Assembly: GCF_000967965.1 (NCBI RefSeq)
Contig: NZ_LACC01000024.1
Location: 1-64,000, forward strand
Length of the DNA stretch: 64,000 nucleotides
From: Pseudomonas fluorescens
GTDB taxonomy: Bacteria; Pseudomonadota; Gammaproteobacteria; Pseudomonadales; Pseudomonadaceae
Direction: 5' to 3'
Below the pieces are notes generated by a model. It was not told the DNA's origin. It did not search any database and was given only the letters and a program-made list of their open reading frames with translations. Both the position numbers and the translations under genes were made by a program. This document shows positions 16,439 through 25,030 of this stretch, one piece after another (the stretch's first letter is position 1; every line of letters starts with the position of its first letter).

Positions 16439-17859
16439 TGAGTTTGAAAGCCTTCCTGCCGAGCCTGCTGGTACTGGCCCTGAGTGCCTGTGCCGTGGGC
16501 CCGGACTACAAGACGCCAACCACCGAGGCGGCCCACATCACGGCCGCCACCGATGGCGCCGCCGGCCAGAAGAATTTTGACCGTTCGCGTTTCGAAGGCA
16601 TCTGGTGGCAGCAGTTCGAAGACCCGACTCTCAACCAGCTGGTGACGAAATCCTTGCAAGGCAACCGTGATTTGCGCGTCGCCTTCGCCCGCTGGAAAGC
16701 GGCGCGGGCGATCCGCGACGACGTCAGCAACGACGCCATGCCGACCATCACCAGTCGCGTCAGCAGTGACCTGGGCAAAGGCCAGATTCCGGGCCAGACC
16801 ACCGACCGGGTCAACAGCGAACGCTATGATCTGGGCCTGGACATGGCCTGGGAAATCGACTTGTTCGGTCGCATCCAGCGCAACCTGGAGTCGGCCAACG
16901 CCGAGCAACAGGCGTTCGAGGCCGACCTGTACCAACTGCAAGTCACCATGATTGCCGAGCTGGTGGATTCCTACGGTCAACTGCGCGGCGCGCAGTTGCG
17001 GGAGAAAATTGCCCTGGCCAACCTGGAGAACCAGCAGGAGTCGCGCAAGATCACTGTCAGCCTGCGTGATGCCGGCGTCGGAGACCAGCTCGATGTGGAG
17101 CGCGCCGATGCGCGACTGGCGTCGGTCGAAGCCAGCGTGCCGCAATTGCAGGCCGAGCAAGTCCGGCAGAAAAACCGTATCGCCACCCTGCTGGGTGAAC
17201 GTCCGGACATGCTGAGCGTGGACCTGAGCCCGAAAGACCTGCCGGCGATCGCCAAGGCTTTGCCGATCGGTGATCCGGGTCAACTGCTGCAACGCCGTCC
17301 GGACATTCTCAGTGCCGAACGCAAACTGGCTTCGGCCACGGCGCGTATCGGCGTGGCCAAGGCGGATCTGTTCCCTCGGGTCAGCCTCAGCGGCTTCCTT
17401 GGCTTTACGGCCGGGCGCGGTTCGCAGATCGGCTCCTCGGCGGCCAACGCCTGGGCGCTGGGTCCGAGCATCACCTGGGCTGCGTTTGACCTGGGCAGCG
17501 TCAAGGCCCGTTTGCGCGGCGCCGACGCCGATGCCGAAGGCGCCCTGGCGACCTACGAGCAACAAGTGTTGCTGGCCCTGGAAGAATCGGAAAACGCTTT
17601 CAGTGACTACGGCAAACGCCAACAGCGCCTGATCTCGCTGATTCGCCAGAGCGAGTCCAGCCGCTCGGCTGCCGACCTGGCGGAGATCCGCTACCGCGAA
17701 GGCACCGCCGATTTCCTCGTGCTGCTCGACGCCCAGCGTGAACGCCTGGCGGCCGAAGACACCCAGGCCCAGGCTGAAGTCGACCTGTATCGCGGCATCG
17801 TCGCGATCTACAAGGCCCTCGGTGGCGGCTGGCAGCCGGAGACGGTGGCCAGCAGGTAA
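16438..17859 (+). CDS. oprN: Outer-membrane efflux channel, OprN type
   Basis: 473-residue TolC-like outer-membrane factor of the NodT family. A lipobox ALSAC (Cys18) is followed by VGPDYKTP, the usual start of these lipoproteins, and two OEP repeats fill about residues 60-260 and 275-460. ATG 16438 shares its A with the mexF stop codon. An intrinsic terminator follows at 17909. OprN identity is supported by the flanking mexF. Confidence 0.88.
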   Translation: MSLKAFLPSLLVLALSACAVGPDYKTPTTEAAHITAATDGAAGQKNFDRSRFEGIWWQQFEDPTLNQLVTKSLQGNRDLRVAFARWKAARAIRDDVSNDAMPTITSRVSSDLGKGQIPGQTTDRVNSERYDLGLDMAWEIDLFGRIQRNLESANAEQQAFEADLYQLQVTMIAELVDSYGQLRGAQLREKIALANLENQQESRKITVSLRDAGVGDQLDVERADARLASVEASVPQLQAEQVRQKNRIATLLGERPDMLSVDLSPKDLPAIAKALPIGDPGQLLQRRPDILSAERKLASATARIGVAKADLFPRVSLSGFLGFTAGRGSQIGSSAANAWALGPSITWAAFDLGSVKARLRGADADAEGALATYEQQVLLALEESENAFSDYGKRQQRLISLIRQSESSRSAADLAEIRYREGTADFLVLLDAQRERLAAEDTQAQAEVDLYRGIVAIYKALGGGWQPETVASR

Positions 17860-17908
17860 TGCGGTTTTAAAGCGCTCCTTTGGTTGGCCGCAACCAACCA
17901 ATTTCCTT

Positions 17909-17944
17909 GCCCTGCGTCTCATTCGGTCGCGGGGCTTTTTTTTG
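17909..17944 (+). terminator. Intrinsic terminator of mexEF-oprN
   Basis: GCCCTGCG (17909-17916) and CGCGGGGC (17928-17935) form an 8-bp stem with one G-U pair, followed directly by an unbroken T run to 17944. A second small stem (TTGGTTGG/CCAACCAA) lies just upstream. Confidence 0.8.
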
Positions 17945-17961
17945 AATCCGCCACCAACCCA

Positions 17962-18051
17962 TGTAGGAGCGAGCCTGCTCGCGATAGCGGTGTGTCAGTC
18001 GACATCATCTTCGAATGTGAGTCCGTCATCGCGAGCAGGCTCGCTCCTACA
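17962..18051. repeat. REP inverted pair
   Basis: 24-nt arms at 17962-17985 and 18028-18051 are exact inverted copies with the GAGCCTGCTC core. They lie between the convergent oprN and HlyD-family genes. Confidence 0.85.
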
Positions 18052-18056
18052 GGGGG

Positions 18057-19022
18057 TCAGTGCTGGTCTTTGGAGCTGTGGTTTTCCTGGACGGTCACAG
18101 TGGCGGTAGTCCCCGCTCTCAGGTTGTTTTTACCGGCATAGTCGGCATCGATCTCGATCCGCACCGGCACCCGTTGCGCCAGTTTGATCCAGGTGTAACT
18201 GGGGTTGATGTTGGCCAGCAGACGGCCACCGGGCAGGTTTTCCCGGTCGGCGATGGCGAAGGCAATGCTCTGCACTTTGCCGCCGAACGTTTCGCCACTC
18301 ATCAACTCGATCTTGACCCGATCACCCTCCCCGATCCGCGGCAACTTGGTTTCTTCGAAGTAACCGCTGACATAGAACGATTCACTGTCCACCAGCGCCA
18401 GCAAGGGACCGCCGGCCGAGGCGTAGTCGCCCTCCCGGGTCAACAGGTTGGTGACATAGCCGGTCACCGGGGAGACGACATGGGTACGCTGCAAGTCGAG
18501 CTCGGACTGGGTCAAGGCCGCTATAGCCAGTTGCACGTTGGCCTGGGCCAACACCAGATTGGCCTGGTTACGCAGCAGGTCTGCCTGGGCCACAGACACA
18601 TCGGTGTTGGCCTTCTCCCACTCTTCACCGGAAATCGCCGAACGATCCTTGAGCGTGCGCCGACGCTGCTCCTCGCTCTGGCGTTGTTTGAGCAAGGCTT
18701 CGCTGGCGGTAATGGCCGCCTGGGCCTGCCCCAGCGAAGCTTTCGCCACCTCCACCGCGCGTTTGGAATGCTCCACCGCGAGGGTGTAACGCGCCGGATC
18801 GATCTCCAGCAGCGCCTGGCCTTTGTTCACATGCTGGTTGTCCTGCACGGCCAGGCTGACGATTCGCCCCGAAACGTCGGCGGACAAGGTCACCACATCG
18901 GCACGCACCCGGGCATCCCGGGTCCAGGGCGCGCGGGTGTAATGCTCCCAGGCGAACCAGCCCAGGATGAAGGCCAGCAGTACCACCGCTACCGTCGAGA
19001 GTCGGGAAAGGATGTTCTTCAA
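18057..19022 (-). CDS. HlyD-family efflux adaptor (AaeA/EmrA-like)
   Basis: 321-residue membrane-fusion protein with one N-terminal helix (about residues 8-26), a lipoyl half (RIVSLAVQDNQHVNKGQALLEIDP), a long coiled-coil hairpin (~75-165) and a second lipoyl half (VVSPVTGYVTNLLTREGDYA). The start is a TTG at 19022, with GGAG nine bases upstream; no ATG fits the conserved N-terminus. It is the last gene of a FUSC-DUF1656-HlyD unit resembling aaeBXA, which exports aromatic acids. The substrate here is unknown. Confidence 0.82.
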   Translation of the reverse strand: MKNILSRLSTVAVVLLAFILGWFAWEHYTRAPWTRDARVRADVVTLSADVSGRIVSLAVQDNQHVNKGQALLEIDPARYTLAVEHSKRAVEVAKASLGQAQAAITASEALLKQRQSEEQRRRTLKDRSAISGEEWEKANTDVSVAQADLLRNQANLVLAQANVQLAIAALTQSELDLQRTHVVSPVTGYVTNLLTREGDYASAGGPLLALVDSESFYVSGYFEETKLPRIGEGDRVKIELMSGETFGGKVQSIAFAIADRENLPGGRLLANINPSYTWIKLAQRVPVRIEIDADYAGKNNLRAGTTATVTVQENHSSKDQH

Positions 19023-19026
19023 GGCA

Positions 19027-19227
19027 TCAGGCTCCCATGACCAGAATCAGCGTGGCGCAGACGCAGGCGTACAGCGCGCCTTCGAACAACGCCTCGTGCC
19101 AGACGAACTGCAGCACGCCGAGGCGCCGCAACGTCCAGTCCAGCAGCAGGAAAATCGGCAAGCCCAGCAGCAGCGCCTGGGCAATCGGGGGCAGATAGGC
19201 ACCACCCACTTCCAGATCAATGGGCAA
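19027..19227 (-). CDS. DUF1656 small membrane protein (AaeX-like)
   Basis: 66-residue protein with two hydrophobic helices. It opens PIDLEVGGAYLPP, the usual DUF1656 pattern. The frame is open to 19245, but TTG 19227 is preferred: AAGGAG at 19237-19242 lies nine bases before it. It overlaps the FUSC stop by 11 bases and precedes the adaptor by 4, so all three genes are probably translated together as an AaeAXB-like pump. Confidence 0.78.
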   Translation of the reverse strand: MPIDLEVGGAYLPPIAQALLLGLPIFLLLDWTLRRLGVLQFVWHEALFEGALYACVCATLILVMGA

Positions 19228-21352
19228 GGACAGGGTCTCCTTCAAGGCCTGAGGGTTGAAAGTAGCCGCGATAGCGTTCGACGAACGAGACCACGATCAA
19301 CAGCGCCACGCGCATGCGAAACACCGACCACAAGTGCTCATGGACATCGGTATGCAGGGCATCCAGGTCGTCGCCCAGGGTGTGAAGGCTATCAAGCACC
19401 AGCGCCACTTCGACCCCGGGCCGGCCGGCGACCAGCCTGCCTGTTTCCCGGACTGTCGAAAACAGGCGACTTTGCAGATCCGGGCTCAGCAGTGCGTTGT
19501 TCTGCCCCTGCTGTCTGAGCTGATTCAAGGCAATACCCAGTGCCATGCAGGCCAGGCTGACTTGAAACAGTTCGCGCGATTGTGGCTCCCGGGTCGCGGG
19601 CAGTAGCCCCAGCATCATGGTCAGGCGGTCAACCATGCGGCTCTCGAAGGCAAACTGCTGCTCATCGGTCGCCGAGGTTTTCAGCAAGGCGTACACCTGC
19701 TCGCCGTTCTCTTTGTGGAGCCGGCGCATGCGCAAATCCGGCATGTACGGAAAGATCAGCGCATAGACACTCAAGGCCAGTACGGTCGCGCAGGTATAGG
19801 CCCCGGCAAACTCGAACCACTGGATGGCGGTGTTTTGCCCGATCCCTACGTTCAACGGGCCAAGCAACAAAAACGTCGTGAGCCCCAGGCCAATGCCGGT
19901 ACCTGTGGTGGGTGGGCTGGCCAATCCCACCGCTACGGCGTAGAGCAAGGGCACCAGCAGCAACGCAAGCATCTCGAAATTGCTGATCATCGGCACAAAC
20001 AGAAACTGAAGGAGCGCCGAGGCCACCAGTGCCAGCCCGAATCCCCGGGCATAGCTTTGCACCGCCAGCAGCGGCCGGGGAAACGTCGACATCAGCGAGC
20101 ACAGGATGCCCAACAGCACCATCCCGCCTCGGGCACCGTCCCAGCCGGTTTCGATCCAGATCAGACCGGCGATCAACAGTGCGGAAAAGGCCCGGATGGC
20201 GTTCATGGTCGCCAGGGTAAAGTCCAGGTGCAGCGGGTTTTCCCGCCCGCGATACACGCTGCTGGCCGGACGCCCGCTCTGGATGGCATCGCTCAATTCC
20301 AGAATCTGCTCAAGCTGCTGTAGCAGGCGCGCCTGTTCCCAGCGCAGCGACCAGGCCAGCGAGCGCAAGGTGGCCGGTAGCGGCTCGGTCAATTGTTCGG
20401 CCCTGTAGGCGAGCTCATCAAAGCGTTGTTGCAGCGAGGTGAAATGGTGGCGCTTTTCACTGGACAGCGAACGCCCCTCTTGCGCCAGCTCATCGAGAAA
20501 GGCCAGTTCTTCGGCGCGCAGCCGTTGAATCTCTTCAGGCAACTCGCCCTCCCAGCGCTCGGTCAACAGCAGCCGCTGGTGGCGCAAGGCAGTCAGCCGC
20601 GCGGTCAATAGCACCAGTTGGTTGCCCAGCAGTTGCACCAGACCGTTGGCACTGCGTAACCGTGGTGCATCGAAGTACATGTGTCGACGCACGCCCTCCA
20701 GGCCGCTGATCTGGCCCAGCAGCTGCATTTGCCGCTGTTGGAAGTCAGCCTCGCTCTCCTCTGTGCGGATGACGGCGCTGGCGTGGGTCGCCAGCAACCG
20801 GGTGATTTGATCGATCCTGGCGAAGTAATCCCGGGCCACGGCCTCTGGCCTGGCGGTGAGCAGGCTGACCACGCACACGCAGGCAACCGCCAGCAAGGTT
20901 TCGGTGAGGCGGGTCACCGCCAGTAAAAAGGTGCCGTCCTGATCGGGAATCGCCAGCAACGCGATGACCACGGCGGTGTAGCCACTGAGTACGAATGCCC
21001 CGGAACTGGTGTAGCGCAACAGCGTGCCACCGGCAGTGCACAGCGCCAGCCACAGGGCCAGGGTGGTGATGAACGGCAACGGTGCCTGGGGAAATATCGC
21101 CATGATTGCCACCGCTACGACGGCCCCCGTGGTGGTACCGATGACTTGGCCAAAACTGCGGGCCAGCACCATGCCGCCCAGTGGCTGGCTGATGATGACC
21201 ACGGCCATGATCGACCACTTGGGCTGGTCCAGGTCGAACAGAAACGCCAGGTACAGGGTCAACAACCCGGCCGCGATGGTTCGCAGGGCAAACAGCAACA
21301 CCCCGGGACCGGGGTTGAGCATGGCCTTGAAGTACTGCAACAACCCTTGCAT
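19217..21352 (-). CDS. FUSC-family aromatic-acid exporter-like protein (AaeB type)
   Basis: About 711 residues with two blocks of six membrane helices (roughly 25-175 and 385-525) separated and followed by cytoplasmic helical regions, as in AaeB/YccS proteins. The first block includes QPKWSIMAVVIISQPLGGMV, typical of FUSC. ATG 21352 (MQGLLQYFKAML) is given as start; a GTG at 21391 would add 13 residues and cannot be excluded. It heads the three-gene minus-strand unit and probably works with the HlyD adaptor to expel aromatic or xenobiotic acids. Confidence 0.8.
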   Translation of the reverse strand: MQGLLQYFKAMLNPGPGVLLFALRTIAAGLLTLYLAFLFDLDQPKWSIMAVVIISQPLGGMVLARSFGQVIGTTTGAVVAVAIMAIFPQAPLPFITTLALWLALCTAGGTLLRYTSSGAFVLSGYTAVVIALLAIPDQDGTFLLAVTRLTETLLAVACVCVVSLLTARPEAVARDYFARIDQITRLLATHASAVIRTEESEADFQQRQMQLLGQISGLEGVRRHMYFDAPRLRSANGLVQLLGNQLVLLTARLTALRHQRLLLTERWEGELPEEIQRLRAEELAFLDELAQEGRSLSSEKRHHFTSLQQRFDELAYRAEQLTEPLPATLRSLAWSLRWEQARLLQQLEQILELSDAIQSGRPASSVYRGRENPLHLDFTLATMNAIRAFSALLIAGLIWIETGWDGARGGMVLLGILCSLMSTFPRPLLAVQSYARGFGLALVASALLQFLFVPMISNFEMLALLLVPLLYAVAVGLASPPTTGTGIGLGLTTFLLLGPLNVGIGQNTAIQWFEFAGAYTCATVLALSVYALIFPYMPDLRMRRLHKENGEQVYALLKTSATDEQQFAFESRMVDRLTMMLGLLPATREPQSRELFQVSLACMALGIALNQLRQQGQNNALLSPDLQSRLFSTVRETGRLVAGRPGVEVALVLDSLHTLGDDLDALHTDVHEHLWSVFRMRVALLIVVSFVERYRGYFQPSGLEGDPVLAH

Positions 21353-21567
21353 GGGAACACTCGTCGAGACACCTCCAGCAAGCGTAGTCACTGCTGCGGG
21401 GCCTCGACAGGTTTTGCTGTCGACGCAGCTTGCAGGTCCATCGATAGTCGGCTGAAGGGCTGTTCAACCGTTTGAATCAAGCGTGAACGTCGTCAAGGTT
21501 TGACTCAAGGCCTGGCCTGACCGAAGCTGGCGCCTTTGCAAAAGCTTGCCAGCTTCCGGATTCCTGC

Positions 21568-22623
21568 ATGCCCAAGTCCCGCCGCATTCTGTTTATCAGC
21601 CTCTTCGCCCTGCTCGTCATCGGTTTTGCGTGGTTTTCCCTGCGCGATACCACCCCGGTGGTTCCCGAAGCCATCCAGCATGGCTACAGCGAAGCGCTGG
21701 CGGCTGCCCGTGCCGGTCAACCGGGTGCCGCGCGGGTGCTCTATCAGCAATTGGCCCGTCCGGACCTGTCCCCCAAGCGTCGTATCTGGTTGCATGCCGA
21801 ACTGCCCAACTACCCAAGCTCGGTGGCCCTGAAGCTGGCGGATGCCGACTTGCAGAACGAGTCGCCCGACGTACGTATCGCGGCGATCAGGAGCATCAGC
21901 GGCCTGGTCCCGAACGGCCAGCGCAGTCTGCTGCTGGGCCCATTGCTCGAAGACAGCGAACAAAGCGTGCGGCTGGAAGCCATCAACGCGCTGCTGGGGT
22001 TGTCCCCGGATGACCTGGGTTTGTATTTCGGGCCGCTGGAACAAGCCATCGATGCCTGGGAGCAAGTGCTCAGGAGCGAGCCACAAAGCGCTGAAAACCA
22101 ATACCAGCTGGCCCGACTGCATTTGCACAACGCCGAACTCAAGGAAGCGCAACAGGCGCTGGACAACACCCTGCGCCTGGCGCCGGACAACCTGCCGGCG
22201 CTGGTGCTGCAAATCGAAGTGCTGGATAAACAGGGCCAAAACGACGCCGCCCGGCAACTGTTGGCCAGGCAACTGCAGGCACAGCCCAACTCCGCCTACC
22301 TGCAACATGCCCTGGGGCTCTGGCTGCTGCATCACGAGCAAAGCGAATTCGCCCTGCTCGGCCTGTCCAAGGCCGTCGAACTTGAGCCCAATAACCGCGA
22401 TTACCGCTACGACCTGGCCACCACGTTGCACGGTGAGCAGGAGCTCGAAGCGGCGCAGAAACAGTTGCAGGAAGTCGTTCAGCGACATCCCAACGATCGC
22501 AAGGCTCGGGTGCTGCTGATCAATTACTGGAAGGAAAGCGGGCAGCTGCAAAACGTGCAGGTCCTGTTGGCCCAACTCGAACAGATGAACCCCGATGATC
22601 CGGCGTTGCAACAAGGGCTTTGA
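21568..22623 (+). CDS. Membrane-anchored HEAT/TPR-repeat protein
   Basis: 351 residues. One N-terminal hydrophobic helix (about 6-24) is followed by a HEAT-like stretch with DVRIAAIRSISGL and QSVRLEAINALLGL (about 95-150). At least four TPR-like motifs lie at about 175-350 (NQYQLARLHLHNAELKEAQQ and YDLATTLHGEQELEAAQKQL are clear). A periplasm-facing scaffold is likely. It is close to signalling genes but not in an evident operon with them. No enzymatic motif is visible. Confidence 0.7.
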   Translation: MPKSRRILFISLFALLVIGFAWFSLRDTTPVVPEAIQHGYSEALAAARAGQPGAARVLYQQLARPDLSPKRRIWLHAELPNYPSSVALKLADADLQNESPDVRIAAIRSISGLVPNGQRSLLLGPLLEDSEQSVRLEAINALLGLSPDDLGLYFGPLEQAIDAWEQVLRSEPQSAENQYQLARLHLHNAELKEAQQALDNTLRLAPDNLPALVLQIEVLDKQGQNDAARQLLARQLQAQPNSAYLQHALGLWLLHHEQSEFALLGLSKAVELEPNNRDYRYDLATTLHGEQELEAAQKQLQEVVQRHPNDRKARVLLINYWKESGQLQNVQVLLAQLEQMNPDDPALQQGL

Positions 22624-22739
22624 CCCCGACTGAAATTTCGTTGAACCGTCGTCCTGGCCAGGGGTCAAGTGAAAAGGCAGCCTATTGCCATACGTCGCAA
22701 TGGCAGCCTCGTTGACCTTGGCCATATGAGGACGCTTGT

Positions 22740-22904
22740 TTGTCTCTATCCAACGATTTGAACCGAGCCAAGGCCGCCACCGGTATCGAAGGTCTGGACG
22801 ATATCCTCAACGGCGGATTGTCCCGTGGTCGTGTGTGTTTACCGGGAGGCGAGTTCCGCCAGGACGCCTTGTCCCATGGATGGCAACTGGACAATATCCC
22901 GTGA
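22740..22904 (+). pseudogene. Vestigial kaiC: internally deleted KaiC-family fragment
   Basis: From TTG 22740 a 54-codon frame reads SLSNDLNRAKAATGIEGLDD, then ILNGGLSRGRV. This is the N-terminal signature of KaiC-like ATPases found before hybrid kinases in pseudomonads. The expected Walker A (GxxGxGKT) is absent; the frame jumps to a segment ending SHGWQLDN, which in intact KaiC follows about 40-50 residues later, and then stops. So an internal deletion removed the P-loop region and most of the protein is gone. The TGA (22902-22904) overlaps the GTG of the kinase gene, so the fragment may survive as a coupling leader. Confidence 0.65.
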
Positions 22905-24571
22905 AGGCCGTACAAGCGCCACCCGAACGCGCCATCATCCTTGCACCGCGGGGGCGCGACGGCCAGATTGCCTTGATGATGCTCAAAAAAGCAGGGTTCC
23001 ACGGGGTGATCCGTCACGATCTGCCGGGATTGTGCGCCGAAGTGGAGCACGGTGCCGGGCTGTTGCTGATCTCTTGCGAGGCACTGTTGGGCCGTGATCT
23101 CGAACCGCTGATCCGGCTGATTGAACAACAGCCCGCGTGGTCGGACCTGCCGATCGTGTTGATGACACACCATGGTGGCCCGCAACAGAACCCGGCATCA
23201 TGCTTCGGCGCGCAATTGGGCAACGTCACCTTCCTTGAACGACCTTTTCACCCTGTCACACTGATCAGTCTGGTCAACACCGCCTTGCGCGGGCGTCGAC
23301 GACAGTACGAAGCCAGGGATCGCCTGATTGACTTGAGCCAAAGCAAATTGCGCCTGCAAAACACCCTCGAAACCCTTGAACAGCAGGTGGAGGAGCGCAC
23401 CGCGCAACTGCGCCACAACGAAGAAGTGCTGCGCCAGTCGCAGAAAATGGAAGCCGTCGGCCAGCTCACCGGCGGCATCGCACATGACTTCAACAACATG
23501 CTGACCGGCATCATCGGCAGCCTGGAGTTGTTGCGTCGACGTCTGGCCCGGGGGCGAACCGAAGACCTGGACAGCCTGATCGACCTGGGGGTGACGTCGG
23601 CCAACCGCGCGGCAGGCCTGACGCACCGCCTACTGGCGTTTTCCCGGCGCCAGTCGCTGGACTCCAAACCCGTGGAGATGAACAGCCTGGTGATCTCCAT
23701 GGATGAACTGCTGCAACGCAGCATCAACGAAACCATTTGCCTGGACATGCAACTGGACGAACAGCTGTGGGTGGCCGAAGCCGACCCCAATCAACTGGAA
23801 AGCGCCCTGCTCAACCTGGTAATCAATGCCCGCGATGCCATGCCCGATGGCGGCAAGCTGCTGGTCTCGACCTCCAACCAGCACTTTGACGAGGACTTCA
23901 CTCAAGGCCAGAGCAATCTCGATGCGGGTGACTACGTGGTACTCAGCGTCACCGACACCGGCTGTGGCATGCCGCAAAGCACCATCAACCGCGCCTTCGA
24001 CCCCTTCTTCACCACCAAGCCCATCGGCCAGGGCACCGGGCTGGGGTTATCGATGATCTATGGTTTCAGCAAACAGTCTGGAGGTCACGTCGCCATCCAC
24101 AGCGTCGTGGGCGAAGGCACCACGGTGAGCCTGTTTCTGCCACGTTTTGGTCGAGACCTGCCCCTGGATCATCCATTGGACGTCGAACATTCACCTTTCG
24201 CCAACAATGGCGAGACGGTGTTGATTGTCGAAGACGATCCGGCGGTGCGGGTGCTGGTCAGTACAGTGTTGAGCGATCTGGGTTATGCCTTCGTCGAGGC
24301 CTGTGATGGTGATAGCGCCGTGCCGATACTCGATTCGCCTCAGCGCATCGACCTGCTGATCAGCGATGTCGGCCTGCCCGGCATGAATGGCCGGCAACTG
24401 GCGGAAATCGGCCGACAACTGCGGCCCGACCTCAGGGTGCTGTTCATCACCGGCTACGCCGAACACGCCGCGGTGCGCGGCGGGTTCCTCGATCCGGGCA
24501 TGCAGATGATCACCAAGCCGTTTACCTTCGACCTGTTGACGGCCAAGGTCAGGGAGATGATCAGGGTCTGA
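22901..24571 (+). CDS. Hybrid sensor histidine kinase (REC-HisKA-HATPase-REC)
   Basis: 556 residues. A divergent receiver-like domain occupies about residues 1-130. A coiled linker (~140-175, with RLQNTLETLEQQVEERTAQL) follows, then HisKA with the phospho-His in GGIAHDFNNML (~200) and HATPase_c with N, G1 and G2 boxes (NLVINARDAMPDG, DTGCGMP, GTGLGLSM). A C-terminal receiver ends the protein (IVEDDPAVR, phospho-Asp in LLISDVGLPGMNG). GTG 22901 overlaps the kaiC remnant stop; an open frame from 22736 is not used because that stretch encodes KaiC in another frame. No membrane segment, so a cytosolic sensor. Confidence 0.85.
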   Translation: MKAVQAPPERAIILAPRGRDGQIALMMLKKAGFHGVIRHDLPGLCAEVEHGAGLLLISCEALLGRDLEPLIRLIEQQPAWSDLPIVLMTHHGGPQQNPASCFGAQLGNVTFLERPFHPVTLISLVNTALRGRRRQYEARDRLIDLSQSKLRLQNTLETLEQQVEERTAQLRHNEEVLRQSQKMEAVGQLTGGIAHDFNNMLTGIIGSLELLRRRLARGRTEDLDSLIDLGVTSANRAAGLTHRLLAFSRRQSLDSKPVEMNSLVISMDELLQRSINETICLDMQLDEQLWVAEADPNQLESALLNLVINARDAMPDGGKLLVSTSNQHFDEDFTQGQSNLDAGDYVVLSVTDTGCGMPQSTINRAFDPFFTTKPIGQGTGLGLSMIYGFSKQSGGHVAIHSVVGEGTTVSLFLPRFGRDLPLDHPLDVEHSPFANNGETVLIVEDDPAVRVLVSTVLSDLGYAFVEACDGDSAVPILDSPQRIDLLISDVGLPGMNGRQLAEIGRQLRPDLRVLFITGYAEHAAVRGGFLDPGMQMITKPFTFDLLTAKVREMIRV

Positions 24572-24575
24572 ACGC

Positions 24576-24953
24576 TTACGAAAGCATGTCCTGCATCAAT
24601 TCCTGCAATTTATCCAGATCGAAGGGTTTGTCCAGGATCGGCGCCTTGCGTGTGATCGGGCTGTCGGTTTCTCGGATTTCCTGGGCATAGCCGCTGATGA
24701 AAATCACCTTGAGTTCCGGTCGCAGCTTCACGGCGGGCTCGGCGATCTGCACGCCGGAGATTCCTCCGGGCAGGCGGAAGTCGGTGATCATCATGTCCAG
24801 GTGCGGTTTGCTCGCCAGGATCTCGAAAGCCTGTTCGCCGTTTTCGGCCTGCAACACGCGGTAACCTTCGCCCGACAGATAAGCGGACAGCACCATCAGA
24901 ATCGAGGGGTCGTCCTCGACGACGAGTACTACATCTTGTGCATCTTCGCTCAT
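24576..24953 (-). CDS. Single-domain response regulator
   Basis: 125-residue CheY-like receiver: acidic pocket VVEDDPS, phospho-Asp in MMITDFRLPGG, Thr/Ser switch at IFISGY and Lys in ILDKPFD. ATG 24953 has AAGG seven bases upstream; a TTG at 24974 is rejected. It converges on the upstream kinase with only four bases between stops and no terminator. It lies downstream of the minus-strand kinase operon with a 77-base gap and may be its last member. Confidence 0.85.
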   Translation of the reverse strand: MSEDAQDVVLVVEDDPSILMVLSAYLSGEGYRVLQAENGEQAFEILASKPHLDMMITDFRLPGGISGVQIAEPAVKLRPELKVIFISGYAQEIRETDSPITRKAPILDKPFDLDKLQELMQDMLS

Positions 24954-25030
24954 GGGAAGCCTTTGTTCGGTCAATTGCTGCTGATACGACCGTGGGGTCG
25001 ATCAGAGGTTGCGTTTACCTGGCTGTTTTC

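Noticed and set aside
14894..16519. 541-codon minus-strand frame under mexF
   Set aside because: Antisense shadow of a strongly conserved RND gene.
22736..22900. N-terminal extension of the hybrid kinase
   Set aside because: This stretch encodes the KaiC signature in another frame; the extension sequence is Arg/Pro-rich without family character. GTG 22901 is the better start.
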